Positions 24,092 through 31,595 of a DNA stretch of 64,000 nt are shown in pieces (position 1 is the first letter of the stretch; every line of letters begins with the position of its first letter). The translations under genes were made by a program, and so were the position numbers. The notes beneath the pieces are model-generated. The model did no database searches. It worked only from the letters and a program-made list of their open reading frames with translations, and was not told where the DNA came from. Source of the stretch: an uncultured Saprospiraceae bacterium (GTDB taxonomy: Bacteria; Bacteroidota; Bacteroidia; Chitinophagales; Saprospiraceae). Location of the stretch: positions 92,176 to 156,175 of the forward strand of contig CALLPN010000008.1 of assembly GCA_938015435.1 (NCBI GenBank), written 5' to 3'.

Positions 24092-24895
24092 ATGAACTCT
24101 AAATATACCACCATGCTAAATATAATTAAAAAAATAATTCTTAGTTCGCTTTCAATCTTGGGGATAAGTACTTTTGTTTGGATAGTACTTCTACTCAATC
24201 CCAATATGGTGTATAGCAGTTCAACTCAAATAGATAATGTTACTGTGTATCACAACCATGAGTTAGAAGCAGAAGCAAAAGGAGTCATCCAAGAAGCAAT
24301 TAAAATCATCGGCACAAGTTCTATATACGATGATCAAATCGAAGTATCCATGTGTATGAATGATGGGTCCTATTATCCAGAGTTATATCCTTTTGCTGCT
24401 GCGACAGCTTATGCATTTCTAAATAAAACGGTGATGTATAATAGTACTCCTAGTTTTAGAGATAACATTACAGAATTTAGCTGGGCTGTAAATGAATATG
24501 AAACAAGAAAATATAATCTGACTTATCTTTTAGCTCATGAATTTATGCATAATGTGCAGTACGATTATAATGCTAAATATCAAATCTGCAGTACATTTGG
24601 AAAGATCAATTGGAAGTTAGAAGGACATGCAGATTATATCGCAAGGAAATTTAAGAATGATGGTTTATTAGCTTCGAAGATTAACAATTACTTATTCCAA
24701 GTGAAACATGGACATAAAGGTGTACCAGTATTTACGCTGGAAGATGGTACCATTCAGAATCTTTCATATTATAAGTATGCTTTGGTCATTCAATATCTCT
24801 TCGAAGAAAAGGGAATGAACTACAATCAGATTTGCCAGCTTGAAACAAGCTTGGATATGTTATATTTTGACATGATCGAATGGAGTAATTCCTAA
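24092..24895 (+). CDS. Membrane-anchored zincin-like putative metalloprotease
   Basis: 267 residues; the start may be the second ATG at 24113, which sits closer to the membrane segment (IIKKIILSSLSILGISTFVW). Downstream of the helix, LLAHEFMHNVQYDYN contains an HExxH zinc motif (His-Glu-Phe-Met-His). About 27 residues later KLEGHADYIARKF offers Glu/His as a third ligand, the arrangement of gluzincin-like peptidases. The rest is not similar to a family I can name. A peptidase acting outside the cytoplasmic membrane is inferred; activity is unproven. The following DoxX-like gene is about 130 bases downstream on the same strand. Confidence 0.65.
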   Translation: MNSKYTTMLNIIKKIILSSLSILGISTFVWIVLLLNPNMVYSSSTQIDNVTVYHNHELEAEAKGVIQEAIKIIGTSSIYDDQIEVSMCMNDGSYYPELYPFAAATAYAFLNKTVMYNSTPSFRDNITEFSWAVNEYETRKYNLTYLLAHEFMHNVQYDYNAKYQICSTFGKINWKLEGHADYIARKFKNDGLLASKINNYLFQVKHGHKGVPVFTLEDGTIQNLSYYKYALVIQYLFEEKGMNYNQICQLETSLDMLYFDMIEWSNS

Positions 24896-25029
24896 TTAGA
24901 ATTTTGAGTATTTCGATTTTTGTGAAGGGAACCATTAGAAGAAAAAGCACTAAATCTTTTTAATAGAAATCAAAATAAATTTGGAGTAATCCCAATATTC
25001 AATAAGCTATAGTTTCAAAATATGACGAT

Positions 25030-25368
25030 ATGAATTTATCGAATTTAATAATTGGTGTTTGCAGTCTTCTTCTTCTAATGGTTGGCGCGGATAAATTTCT
25101 AAACTTTATGGAACCACCATGTTCGCTCATGGAAAATATATCCACAACTACATGGCAAGCATTAGGAGTAATACAACTCGCTGGAGGAATTCTTCTTTGG
25201 ATGCCTAAGCTGAGGAGGTCTATCGCAAGTTTCTTCATCGTATTTATGTTGTTCTTTACCATAATGCATCTGAAGGAAAACACTTACGACATTGGGGGAT
25301 CTGTATTTATGGTATTCTTATTTGGAATCATAGCTTGGAATCCGTCATTTCTGAGCGGCAAGAAATAG
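25030..25368 (+). CDS. DoxX-like small integral membrane protein
   Basis: 112 residues with four predicted transmembrane helices: LIIGVCSLLLLMVGADKF, ALGVIQLAGGILLWMP, SFFIVFMLFFTIMHL and SVFMVFLFGIIAWNP. The first-helix motif GADKFLNFMEPP and the gap spacing match the DoxX/DUF-type four-helix family found throughout Bacteroidota. The function of such short members is unknown; some relatives take part in redox or sulfur metabolism. The gene converges on ftsE with a 19-base gap. Confidence 0.75.
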   Translation: MNLSNLIIGVCSLLLLMVGADKFLNFMEPPCSLMENISTTTWQALGVIQLAGGILLWMPKLRRSIASFFIVFMLFFTIMHLKENTYDIGGSVFMVFLFGIIAWNPSFLSGKK

Positions 25369-25387
25369 TAAGATGTAAATTGAAAAA

Positions 25388-26050
25388 TTATTTTTCAAGC
25401 ACAGTGCCATTTTCGCAATCCATAACTCTTGCTGGAAAATCATCGATTAACCGACTGTCATGAGTTGCAAATATAGTGGCGGTACCAAACTCTTGATTTA
25501 TTTGTTGGAATAATTCAAACACCTCATCGCTAGATTGTGGATCAAGGTTACCGGTAGGTTCATCAGCAATAATAAGTTCTGGAGTATTGAGTATCGCTCT
25601 TGCAATACACAATCGCTGTTGCTCCCCTCCACTTAGCGAAAATGCTCGACGATCTATCATTTCGGAAAGTCCTACTGCAGAAAGTACTTCGTCTACCCTA
25701 TTCAATGCTTTGTCTTTATCTTTCCAATCAGTAGCTTCTAGTATAAAAGTTAAGTTACGCTTTACGGTCCAGTTAGGAAATAATCTAAAATCCTGAAATA
25801 CCATCCCTATTTTTCTACGAAGATCAGGTACTTGATCTTTTGGAAGTTTCGATAGATCAAAACCAACAACATTGGCGTTGCCGGAAACTAATGGATATTC
25901 TCCGTAGAGGGTTTTTAGTAAGGTGGACTTGCCTGTACCAGATCTACCCGTGAGATAGCAAAATTCACCTTGAATCACTTCTAGATTGACATCTCGCATG
26001 ACTTCTTTCCCTTCGTTACCGATTACACACTGTTGCAGATTTACTAACAT
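25388..26050 (-). CDS. ftsE: Cell-division ABC transporter ATP-binding protein FtsE
   Basis: The ATPase that pairs with FtsX at the division septum to activate periplasmic peptidoglycan hydrolases. It is 220 residues with Walker A GRSGTGKST, Q-loop GMVFQDFRLFPNWTV, signature LSGGEQQRLCIARAI, Walker B LIIADEPTGNLD and H-loop ATHDSRLI. The FQDFRLFP segment is characteristic of FtsE as opposed to LolD, although short LolD-like exporters remain a possible confusion. ftsX is not adjacent in this window, as in many Bacteroidota. Confidence 0.85.
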   Translation of the reverse strand: MLVNLQQCVIGNEGKEVMRDVNLEVIQGEFCYLTGRSGTGKSTLLKTLYGEYPLVSGNANVVGFDLSKLPKDQVPDLRRKIGMVFQDFRLFPNWTVKRNLTFILEATDWKDKDKALNRVDEVLSAVGLSEMIDRRAFSLSGGEQQRLCIARAILNTPELIIADEPTGNLDPQSSDEVFELFQQINQEFGTATIFATHDSRLIDDFPARVMDCENGTVLEK

Positions 26051-26235
26051 GGCGTTAAATTACAAAAGAGTCTAATTCATCTTCTCATTTGCCTCCTATT
26101 CATTTTAATAAATCCATGATTCTTCGAGGAAATAGATTTTATGTCACCTTGAAGTGAAATTAATTATAGGAAAACATGTCGAATTATCAATGATTATGAA
26201 ACTATCCCTTTCCATTACAATTCTCTCAATCATTC

Positions 26236-26267
26236 TTTAGCTACATTCCATCCTTATTCTATCTTTG
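26236..26267 (+). promoter_or_regulatory. Promoter of ychF
   Basis: -7 TATCTTTG (26260-26267) with TTTAG at 26236-26240, the near-consensus -33, separated by about 20 bases. Transcription would start some 35 bases before the ATG. Confidence 0.65.
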
Positions 26268-26307
26268 CAGCCATAATATCACAATTTACATCTAAAAGAT
26301 ATCAGAC

Positions 26308-27405
26308 ATGGCATTACAATGCGGAATCGTAGGACTACCAAATGTTGGAAAATCAACTTTATTCAATGCGTTGACATCAGCTAAAGCATTAGCGGCTAAC
26401 TACCCTTTTGCAACTAAAGAACCTAACATCGGTATGATTACTGTGCCTGACGAAAGATTAGATAAGTTATCTGAGCTAGTACAGCCAGAGAAGGTACAGC
26501 CAACAACTGTGGAAATCGTAGATATCGCAGGTTTGATCAAAGGAGCCAGTAAAGGTGAAGGTCTAGGAAATCAATTTTTGGCCAACATTCGTGAAGTAGA
26601 TGCAATCGTACATGTAGTGAGATGCTTTGTAGATGATAATGTAATCCACGTAGATGGCAATGTAGATCCAGTAAGAGATAAAGACATCATAGATACCGAA
26701 TTGATTCTCAAAGATATAGACACTGTAGAAAAGCGATTAGATAAGCAAAAGAAAGCAGCCAAAGGTGGTGACAAAACTGAGGGAAAGAAAGTAGAGATTA
26801 TAGAAGCTATGATGGCGCACTTATCAGACAGTAAGCCCGCAAGAAGTTTAGATCTATCTGATGACGGTAGAGAAATGCTAAAAGAAATGCAACTACTCAC
26901 GGCTAAACCTATCATATATGTATGCAATGTAGATGAAGAGTCTGTCAATGATGGAAATGAGCATACTAAAGCATTCGCTCAATGTATCGTCGGTGAAGAT
27001 GCTGAGATGATTCTCATTTCTGCAGGAATAGAAGCCGATATAGCTGAACTAGAATCTAAAGAAGAGCGTCTCGAATTTATAGAAGCAATGGGGCTAAGTG
27101 AAGCTGGAGTTAACCAAGTAATACGATCATGTTACAACATCCTAAACTTAATCACATACTTTACTGCAGGGGTAAAAGAAGTAAGGGCATGGACAGTATT
27201 AAGAGGATCTACGGCTCCGCAAGCTGCGGGCGTAATACATACAGACTTTGAAAAAGGGTTTATTCGAGCGGAGGTAATTAAGTATGCAGATTACGTAGAG
27301 CATGGTTCAGAGGCTGCGGTAAAAACTGCTGGTAAGCAAGGTATCGAAGGAAAGGAGTACATCGTTGCAGATGGAGATATCATGCACTTTAGATTCAATG
27401 TTTAA
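26308..27405 (+). CDS. ychF: Redox-regulated ATPase YchF (OLA1-type)
   Basis: A ribosome-associated P-loop protein of the Obg-related family that prefers ATP over GTP, 365 residues. G1 is GLPNVGKSTLFNAL and G3 is VDIAGLIKGASKGEGLGNQF. The G4 region reads ICNVDEES-like (YVCNVDEES) in place of the GTPase NKxD, the known basis for ATP preference. The coiled-coil insert (about 130-190) and C-terminal TGS domain (TYFTAGVKEVRAWTVLRG ... GFIRAEVIKYADYVE) are intact. The downstream pseudouridine synthase starts 4 bases after the stop, so the two form an operon. Confidence 0.97.
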   Translation: MALQCGIVGLPNVGKSTLFNALTSAKALAANYPFATKEPNIGMITVPDERLDKLSELVQPEKVQPTTVEIVDIAGLIKGASKGEGLGNQFLANIREVDAIVHVVRCFVDDNVIHVDGNVDPVRDKDIIDTELILKDIDTVEKRLDKQKKAAKGGDKTEGKKVEIIEAMMAHLSDSKPARSLDLSDDGREMLKEMQLLTAKPIIYVCNVDEESVNDGNEHTKAFAQCIVGEDAEMILISAGIEADIAELESKEERLEFIEAMGLSEAGVNQVIRSCYNILNLITYFTAGVKEVRAWTVLRGSTAPQAAGVIHTDFEKGFIRAEVIKYADYVEHGSEAAVKTAGKQGIEGKEYIVADGDIMHFRFNV

Positions 27406-27408
27406 GTT

Positions 27409-27996
27409 TTGGGATTTACCTACATAGCATTTTATAAACCTTTTGATGTTCTTTCCCAGTTTACTAAAGAGATAGAAACGCACAAGACACTGGCTGATCA
27501 CTTAGATATCGCCACAGATATATATCCTGTGGGAAGATTAGACCGAGATAGTGAAGGCTTACTTTTATTGACTAATGATAAGCGGCTGAATCATAAGCTA
27601 CTAGACCCAAAATACAAGCATCCAAGAACATACTGGGTGCAAGTAGATGGCTCTATTACGGAGGATGCGATACAAGAAATCAAAAACGGACCTACGATCA
27701 AAGTGGGCAAATCGAAGTACAAGACACTGCGTTGTGAGGCGAGCATTATAGATGCTCCTTCGCTACAAGATCGTATTCCTCCTATCCGAGTACGGAAATC
27801 TATACCGACTAGCTGGGCCATGATTACACTCACGGAAGGTAAAAATAGACAGGTAAGAAAAATGTTTGCTGCGATTGGATTTCCTGTGTTAAGGCTCATT
27901 AGAAATTCTATTCAAAGCTTAGAACTACTTGATTTAAAATCAGGTGAACACCGTATGGTTACTAAGTTTGACATACTTAACAAAGAAATTGTATAG
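27409..27996 (+). CDS. RsuA/RluE-family pseudouridine synthase
   Basis: 195 residues. The catalytic block YPVGRLDRDSEGLLLLTND and the RsuA-family C-terminal signature EGKNRQVRKMFAAIGFPVLRLIRNSI are intact. There is no S4 domain, as in RluE, which modifies 23S rRNA (U2457 in E. coli); the exact target is not proven. No ATG is available at the N-terminus. The TTG at 27409 is the most reasonable start because the protein then begins with YIAFYKPFDVLSQFT, the first conserved strand. It follows ychF by 3 bases, which suggests translational coupling. Confidence 0.88.
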   Translation: MGFTYIAFYKPFDVLSQFTKEIETHKTLADHLDIATDIYPVGRLDRDSEGLLLLTNDKRLNHKLLDPKYKHPRTYWVQVDGSITEDAIQEIKNGPTIKVGKSKYKTLRCEASIIDAPSLQDRIPPIRVRKSIPTSWAMITLTEGKNRQVRKMFAAIGFPVLRLIRNSIQSLELLDLKSGEHRMVTKFDILNKEIV

Positions 27997-28089
27997 CTCG
28001 TATTGTTCTTAATCAGTTATCAACTTAATACACATATATTAATTCTTAATACAAAAATACATCTATATATAAAGAAAAGGTGTGTTGCA

Positions 28090-28121
28090 CTTGTCAATTG
28101 TCCTATAAATCGTTACTTTTG
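28090..28121 (+). promoter_or_regulatory. Promoter of rpmI-rplT
   Basis: -7 TACTTTTG (28114-28121) with a CTTG element at 28090-28093, 20 bases upstream. The leader to the rpmI ATG is only about 25 bases. Confidence 0.65.
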
Positions 28122-28153
28122 CACTCATTTTGTAACACAATAATCTTTCAGCA

Positions 28154-28351
28154 ATGCCAAAGATGAAGACGCACAGTAGTGCAAAGAAGAGATTTAAGAT
28201 CACAGGTTCTGGAAAAGTTAAAAGGTTTCAAGCTTATACATCTCACATGATGAGAAATAAGTCTAAGAAAGCTAAGACTAGACTAGGAGGATCTACTCTT
28301 GTATCTAAAGTAGATCAGAAGAGAATCAAAACTCTACTTTGTATCCAGTAA
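28154..28351 (+). CDS. rpmI: 50S ribosomal protein L35
   Basis: 65 residues, the normal length. It begins [20 protein letters not shown] and continues with KAKTRLGG, all standard for bL35, and is strongly basic. It is followed by rplT as usual. The common upstream partner infC is absent: the previous gene is the RsuA-family synthase, and a promoter stands directly before rpmI, so this is a two-gene ribosomal unit. Confidence 0.98.
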   Translation: MPKMKTHSSAKKRFKITGSGKVKRFQAYTSHMMRNKSKKAKTRLGGSTLVSKVDQKRIKTLLCIQ

Positions 28352-28384
28352 ATGGATCTTATTCAAACTTATTATTTAACGAGG

Positions 28385-28423
28385 ATACAGGACTTAAGAA
28401 TCAGAAATAATTGATCCCTGTAT
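28385..28423 (+). promoter_or_regulatory. Candidate hairpin in the rpmI-rplT spacer (possible L20 control site)
   Basis: ATACAGG (28385-28391) pairs with CCTGTAT (28417-28423) in the 91-base spacer before rplT. L20 represses its own operon by binding 23S-like mRNA structures in other bacteria; whether this hairpin is such a site is a guess from position. Confidence 0.3.
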
Positions 28424-28442
28424 TGTACTAAAATTTAAAAAT

Positions 28443-28787
28443 ATGCCTAGATCGGTAAATGCCGTAGCTTCAAGAAGAAGAAGGAAAAAAATCTTAAAAG
28501 CAGCCAGAGGATACTTTGGTGCTAGAAGTAAAGTCTATACAGTAGCTAAGAATGCTGTTGAAAAAGCAATGCAATATGCATACATCGGACGTAAGCTTAA
28601 GAAAAGAGCTTTCAGAAGACTGTGGATTGCACGTATCAATGCAGCATCTAGACAAGAAGGAATGTCATATAGTACATTCATGCACGGTCTATCTAAAGCG
28701 GATATCAAGCTTAACAGAAAAGTACTTGCTGATCTTGCGATGAATCACCCAGAATCATTCAAGACACTTGTAAATCAAGTGAAGTAA
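28443..28787 (+). CDS. rplT: 50S ribosomal protein L20
   Basis: 114 residues, the normal length. It begins [19 protein letters not shown] and contains [31 protein letters not shown] and YSTFMHGL, all conserved in bL20. It is essential for early 50S assembly. It is followed by a strong terminator, so the unit is rpmI-rplT only. Confidence 0.98.
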   Translation: MPRSVNAVASRRRRKKILKAARGYFGARSKVYTVAKNAVEKAMQYAYIGRKLKKRAFRRLWIARINAASRQEGMSYSTFMHGLSKADIKLNRKVLADLAMNHPESFKTLVNQVK

Positions 28788-28809
28788 GCTTAGCTTATAA
28801 ATTATACAG

Positions 28810-28844
28810 AAGGGATAATCTCATTGAGGTTATCCCTTTTTTTA
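28810..28844 (+). terminator. Terminator of rpmI-rplT
   Basis: Stem AAGGGATAA (28810-28818) / TTATCCCTT (28830-28838) followed by a run of seven T residues, about 25 bases after the rplT stop. Confidence 0.9.
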
Positions 28845-28887
28845 TGTCTTATAAGTAATGAAAGTTTTCGTTGAAAGGCAACCATTC

Positions 28888-29240
28888 TTTCATCAGAAAT
28901 TAACAGACCTTCGATGAAAGGCTAAATCGCCATTATCGCTGAGATTGTATTGTTAGCAATGCCCGTTTTCGTAGAATGGACCTCAGCCCTCTAAACGCAA
29001 ACGGAACGTGATGGAAATCTGCATTCTACCTGTAAGCGGAATATAATCTGAATAAGTATTTTGTATCCTGCAAATTGATCTCTTATCTCAATAATCATTT
29101 CATCAGAGGTCAGGAGACATCCGATAAAAGGCTAAATCGACAATTGTGGCAGTTGTATATATACTGTTTAGCAATGTCAACTTTTAATTGAAGCTCTCCA
29201 GTATTCTACATGTAAGCGGAATGTAATGAAATCCAAGTAA
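28888..29240. repeat. Two imperfect direct repeats of about 145-170 bp
   Basis: Copy A (about 28888-29060) and copy B (about 29098-29240) share, in the same order, TTTCATCAG, GA(C/A)..TCGAT-AAAGGCTAAATCG, TTAGCAATG, ATTCTAC-TGTAAGCGGAAT and TAATC/TAATG ... AAGTA. Copy A has an extra segment (about 28970-29010). No open frame runs through either copy. The region fills the gap between rplT and pgpA. Its nature is unknown; it could be a duplicated non-coding element or a decayed mobile sequence. Confidence 0.65.
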
Positions 29241-29241
29241 G

Positions 29242-29724
29242 TTAAAACCCTAAATATTCTACTAAACCAAAATAATTGACTAATTGTAATACGATCAATG
29301 CATAGAATCCGGCAAGAAGATCATCTGCCATTACTCCGAATCCATTCTTAATTTTACGATCTATTGCTCCAACACCTAAGGGCTTAAGAATATCAAAGAA
29401 TCTGAATAGTCCAAAACCAAGTAACATATTGAACCAGCCAAAAGGCATACATATAAATGTCAACCAAATTCCTACTGATTCATCCATTACGATCTTACTA
29501 GGGTCGTCTCCCCATTCGTCTTTTAATACCTCACAACACCAAGTTCCTATGATCGTAAATAGAATAGTTAAACCTATCATCCACGCATTGATTTGCTCAG
29601 GTGCATATTGGTATATCAAATAATAGATAGCTACTCCAAATGCAGCGCCCCAAGTACCTGGGGCAAATGGAATAAAACCAAACCCAAATGATGTTCCTAT
29701 CGCTTTTGCTATCGTCTTTTTCAT
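29242..29724 (-). CDS. pgpA: Phosphatidylglycerophosphatase A
   Basis: A membrane enzyme that dephosphorylates phosphatidylglycerol phosphate to phosphatidylglycerol. It is 160 residues with PFAPGTWGAAFGVAIYYL near the N-terminus, the acidic core DDPSKIVMDESVGIWLTF, and FDILKPLGVGAIDRKIKNGFGVMADDLLAG with the conserved Asp pair. All of these are PgpA hallmarks. Four hydrophobic segments are visible. It stands alone between a repeat region and the arylsulfotransferase pair. Confidence 0.95.
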   Translation of the reverse strand: MKKTIAKAIGTSFGFGFIPFAPGTWGAAFGVAIYYLIYQYAPEQINAWMIGLTILFTIIGTWCCEVLKDEWGDDPSKIVMDESVGIWLTFICMPFGWFNMLLGFGLFRFFDILKPLGVGAIDRKIKNGFGVMADDLLAGFYALIVLQLVNYFGLVEYLGF

Positions 29725-29812
29725 GTCGTAAATGTATTCATTTTTATACTAATTGGTAGATGTGGATATACCGTGTCTAAATCATATCCAGTATTCAAAT
29801 ACAATAATCCTA

Positions 29813-29850
29813 AACAACAAAGCGGGCCACACCTCGAAAGGTATAGCCCA
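29813..29850 (-). terminator. Terminator of the arylsulfotransferase-like pair
   Basis: On the minus strand: TGGGC-TAT-ACCT-TTCG-AGGT-GTG-GCCC followed by GCTTTGTTGTTT. It starts about 30 bases past the stop at 29879. Confidence 0.6.
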
Positions 29851-29878
29851 CTTATTATTTCATGTTATTTAAAACGTA

Positions 29879-31543
29879 TTATTTCGTCACGATTACTCTA
29901 CCAGTTTGTGATCCATTTACTCTTACAATATATATTCCTTCTTGAAAACTAGAAACGTCTATCATCGCATAATTCTGTAAACCAGATTTCACGACTACCC
30001 TCTGACCACTTAAAGTATAGAGCTCTACCCTATGATCAGTTCCTTCTGGAAGATCAACCGTTAAAGTAGAATTAGCAGGTACTGGATACATACGCAATGT
30101 CGTAGTACTAAGTTCATCAATATCTGTTAGTAGTTCGCAGTAGTCCATCCTAGGTTCTAGTTCTATCCATCCTTTAGATGACAAATCTTTACCTTCGAAT
30201 GCTTCAAAATCTACAGGAAATTTATGTGATCTGAAAGTAAGGTTGTTATTAATAGTCAAAGAATCACCCTGTGGAATAGTTGCCCCGCCTCTAATTGGTG
30301 TGATATATTCCCAAACAATCTCGTTATCAGGAGTAATCTCAAATGTATAACCAAATCGCCCTACTGTAATCAGGTAATTATCATTCACTAATTGTTGAAA
30401 ACTTGATAACCCCGTAGAATACATTCGTTGAGGTGTGGGATGTGTCAATGTAAGATCAAAATCCGAAGGGATATATTGTCCATCCATGATCATATAATTT
30501 CCATCATAATCATCAAACATAGGATCAAAAATATTTGCAGTACTAAAGTCTGCACCCACTCTATTATTAAATACCATTATTTTTCCAAAGTCAGAATTTC
30601 CTGGACTAATGTGATCAACATTCCAGTGTGCATCATGCTGAAAAAATAGTTTTTGATCAGTAGAATCTCCAGCTCTATAAGTCTTTGGATTACCCCATCT
30701 ATATAGAATATCTCCACCTTGGCCCCAAGTACCACCTGTAGATCCAGATGCTTGCTCTGTAGTAGTACTATGATCAATAATCCATACCTCATCGAAGTAA
30801 GGAATACTTAGCATAATCTGATCAAACTCTGGTTGGTAATCTATAGCATTAGCATGCAACCAATCTGCGTCTCCATCATGTGTATCGTAATTAAGATCTA
30901 TTAACTCTGGATGATCTCCGACCACTCCAAAATTGGCCTTAGTCTCGTCAAAATCTTGAATTAAATGATCCCATGAATGCCATTCCCAAACTATCTCTCC
31001 TGTCGTAGGATTTAGCTCAAGAACATCTTCTGGCCATATAGAGTTATCAGGAAGATTCATCGAATCTCTACCCGCAGCTATTGCTTCTTCTCTAGATCTA
31101 TACTCCCAAGAAATTGCTAGTATATTTCCATTAGGCATTACTTCGATATCATGATGCAATCTTGCTGTTTCATCATTAAGCGTGTAGGTTGATAGTAGTT
31201 CATTGTCCCATGACTTAACTTCTATAGTAGCACCACCTCCACCTGCCCAGATTGCATTTCCGGCAAACACAGAAGGTCTACTTGTCGTTACAAGATTCCC
31301 ATTTTCCAATAGGTAAGCTGTATTGCCAGGCTTGGTTTCTTCAGCACCTTCCCACATGTGAACGATCTCTCCACAGTTATTGATAAGGTAAACATTTGAT
31401 TGGTTGTGTGGATAGAGTAATGTATATCCGTCATCAGCTAACCAGCTTTTTAGAGAGATTAATCCCACCGTATTATCTTGAGCTAACATTCCGGCCATAA
31501 AGACTCCCATTAGCAATATCGTAAACAAATTTCTCATATTCAT
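29879..31543 (-). CDS. T9SS-exported arylsulfotransferase (ASST)-like protein, copy 1
   Basis: About 555 residues. I chose the start giving MNMRNLFTILLMGVFMAGMLAQ, a clean signal peptide; the frame opens five codons earlier. The body is a beta-propeller of ASST type. Visible repeats include NCGEIVHMWEG, RLHHDIEVMPNGNILAISWE, GEIVWEWHSWDHLIQDFD, WLHANAIDYQPEFDQIMLS and FEITPDNEIVWEYITP. Related enzymes (PF05935) transfer sulfate between phenols, but many Bacteroidota members lack proof of activity, and I cannot confirm the catalytic His. The C-terminus (RMYPVPANSTLTVDLPEG ... EGIYIVRVNGSQTGRVIVTK) is a type A T9SS sorting domain. It forms a tandem pair with the next gene upstream, 52 bases apart. 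Confidence 0.88.
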   Translation of the reverse strand: MNMRNLFTILLMGVFMAGMLAQDNTVGLISLKSWLADDGYTLLYPHNQSNVYLINNCGEIVHMWEGAEETKPGNTAYLLENGNLVTTSRPSVFAGNAIWAGGGGATIEVKSWDNELLSTYTLNDETARLHHDIEVMPNGNILAISWEYRSREEAIAAGRDSMNLPDNSIWPEDVLELNPTTGEIVWEWHSWDHLIQDFDETKANFGVVGDHPELIDLNYDTHDGDADWLHANAIDYQPEFDQIMLSIPYFDEVWIIDHSTTTEQASGSTGGTWGQGGDILYRWGNPKTYRAGDSTDQKLFFQHDAHWNVDHISPGNSDFGKIMVFNNRVGADFSTANIFDPMFDDYDGNYMIMDGQYIPSDFDLTLTHPTPQRMYSTGLSSFQQLVNDNYLITVGRFGYTFEITPDNEIVWEYITPIRGGATIPQGDSLTINNNLTFRSHKFPVDFEAFEGKDLSSKGWIELEPRMDYCELLTDIDELSTTTLRMYPVPANSTLTVDLPEGTDHRVELYTLSGQRVVVKSGLQNYAMIDVSSFQEGIYIVRVNGSQTGRVIVTK

Positions 31544-31595
31544 TTTTTTAAAGCACATAGAATTTATGCACTGTCTTTCATTATAGTGATGGTAA

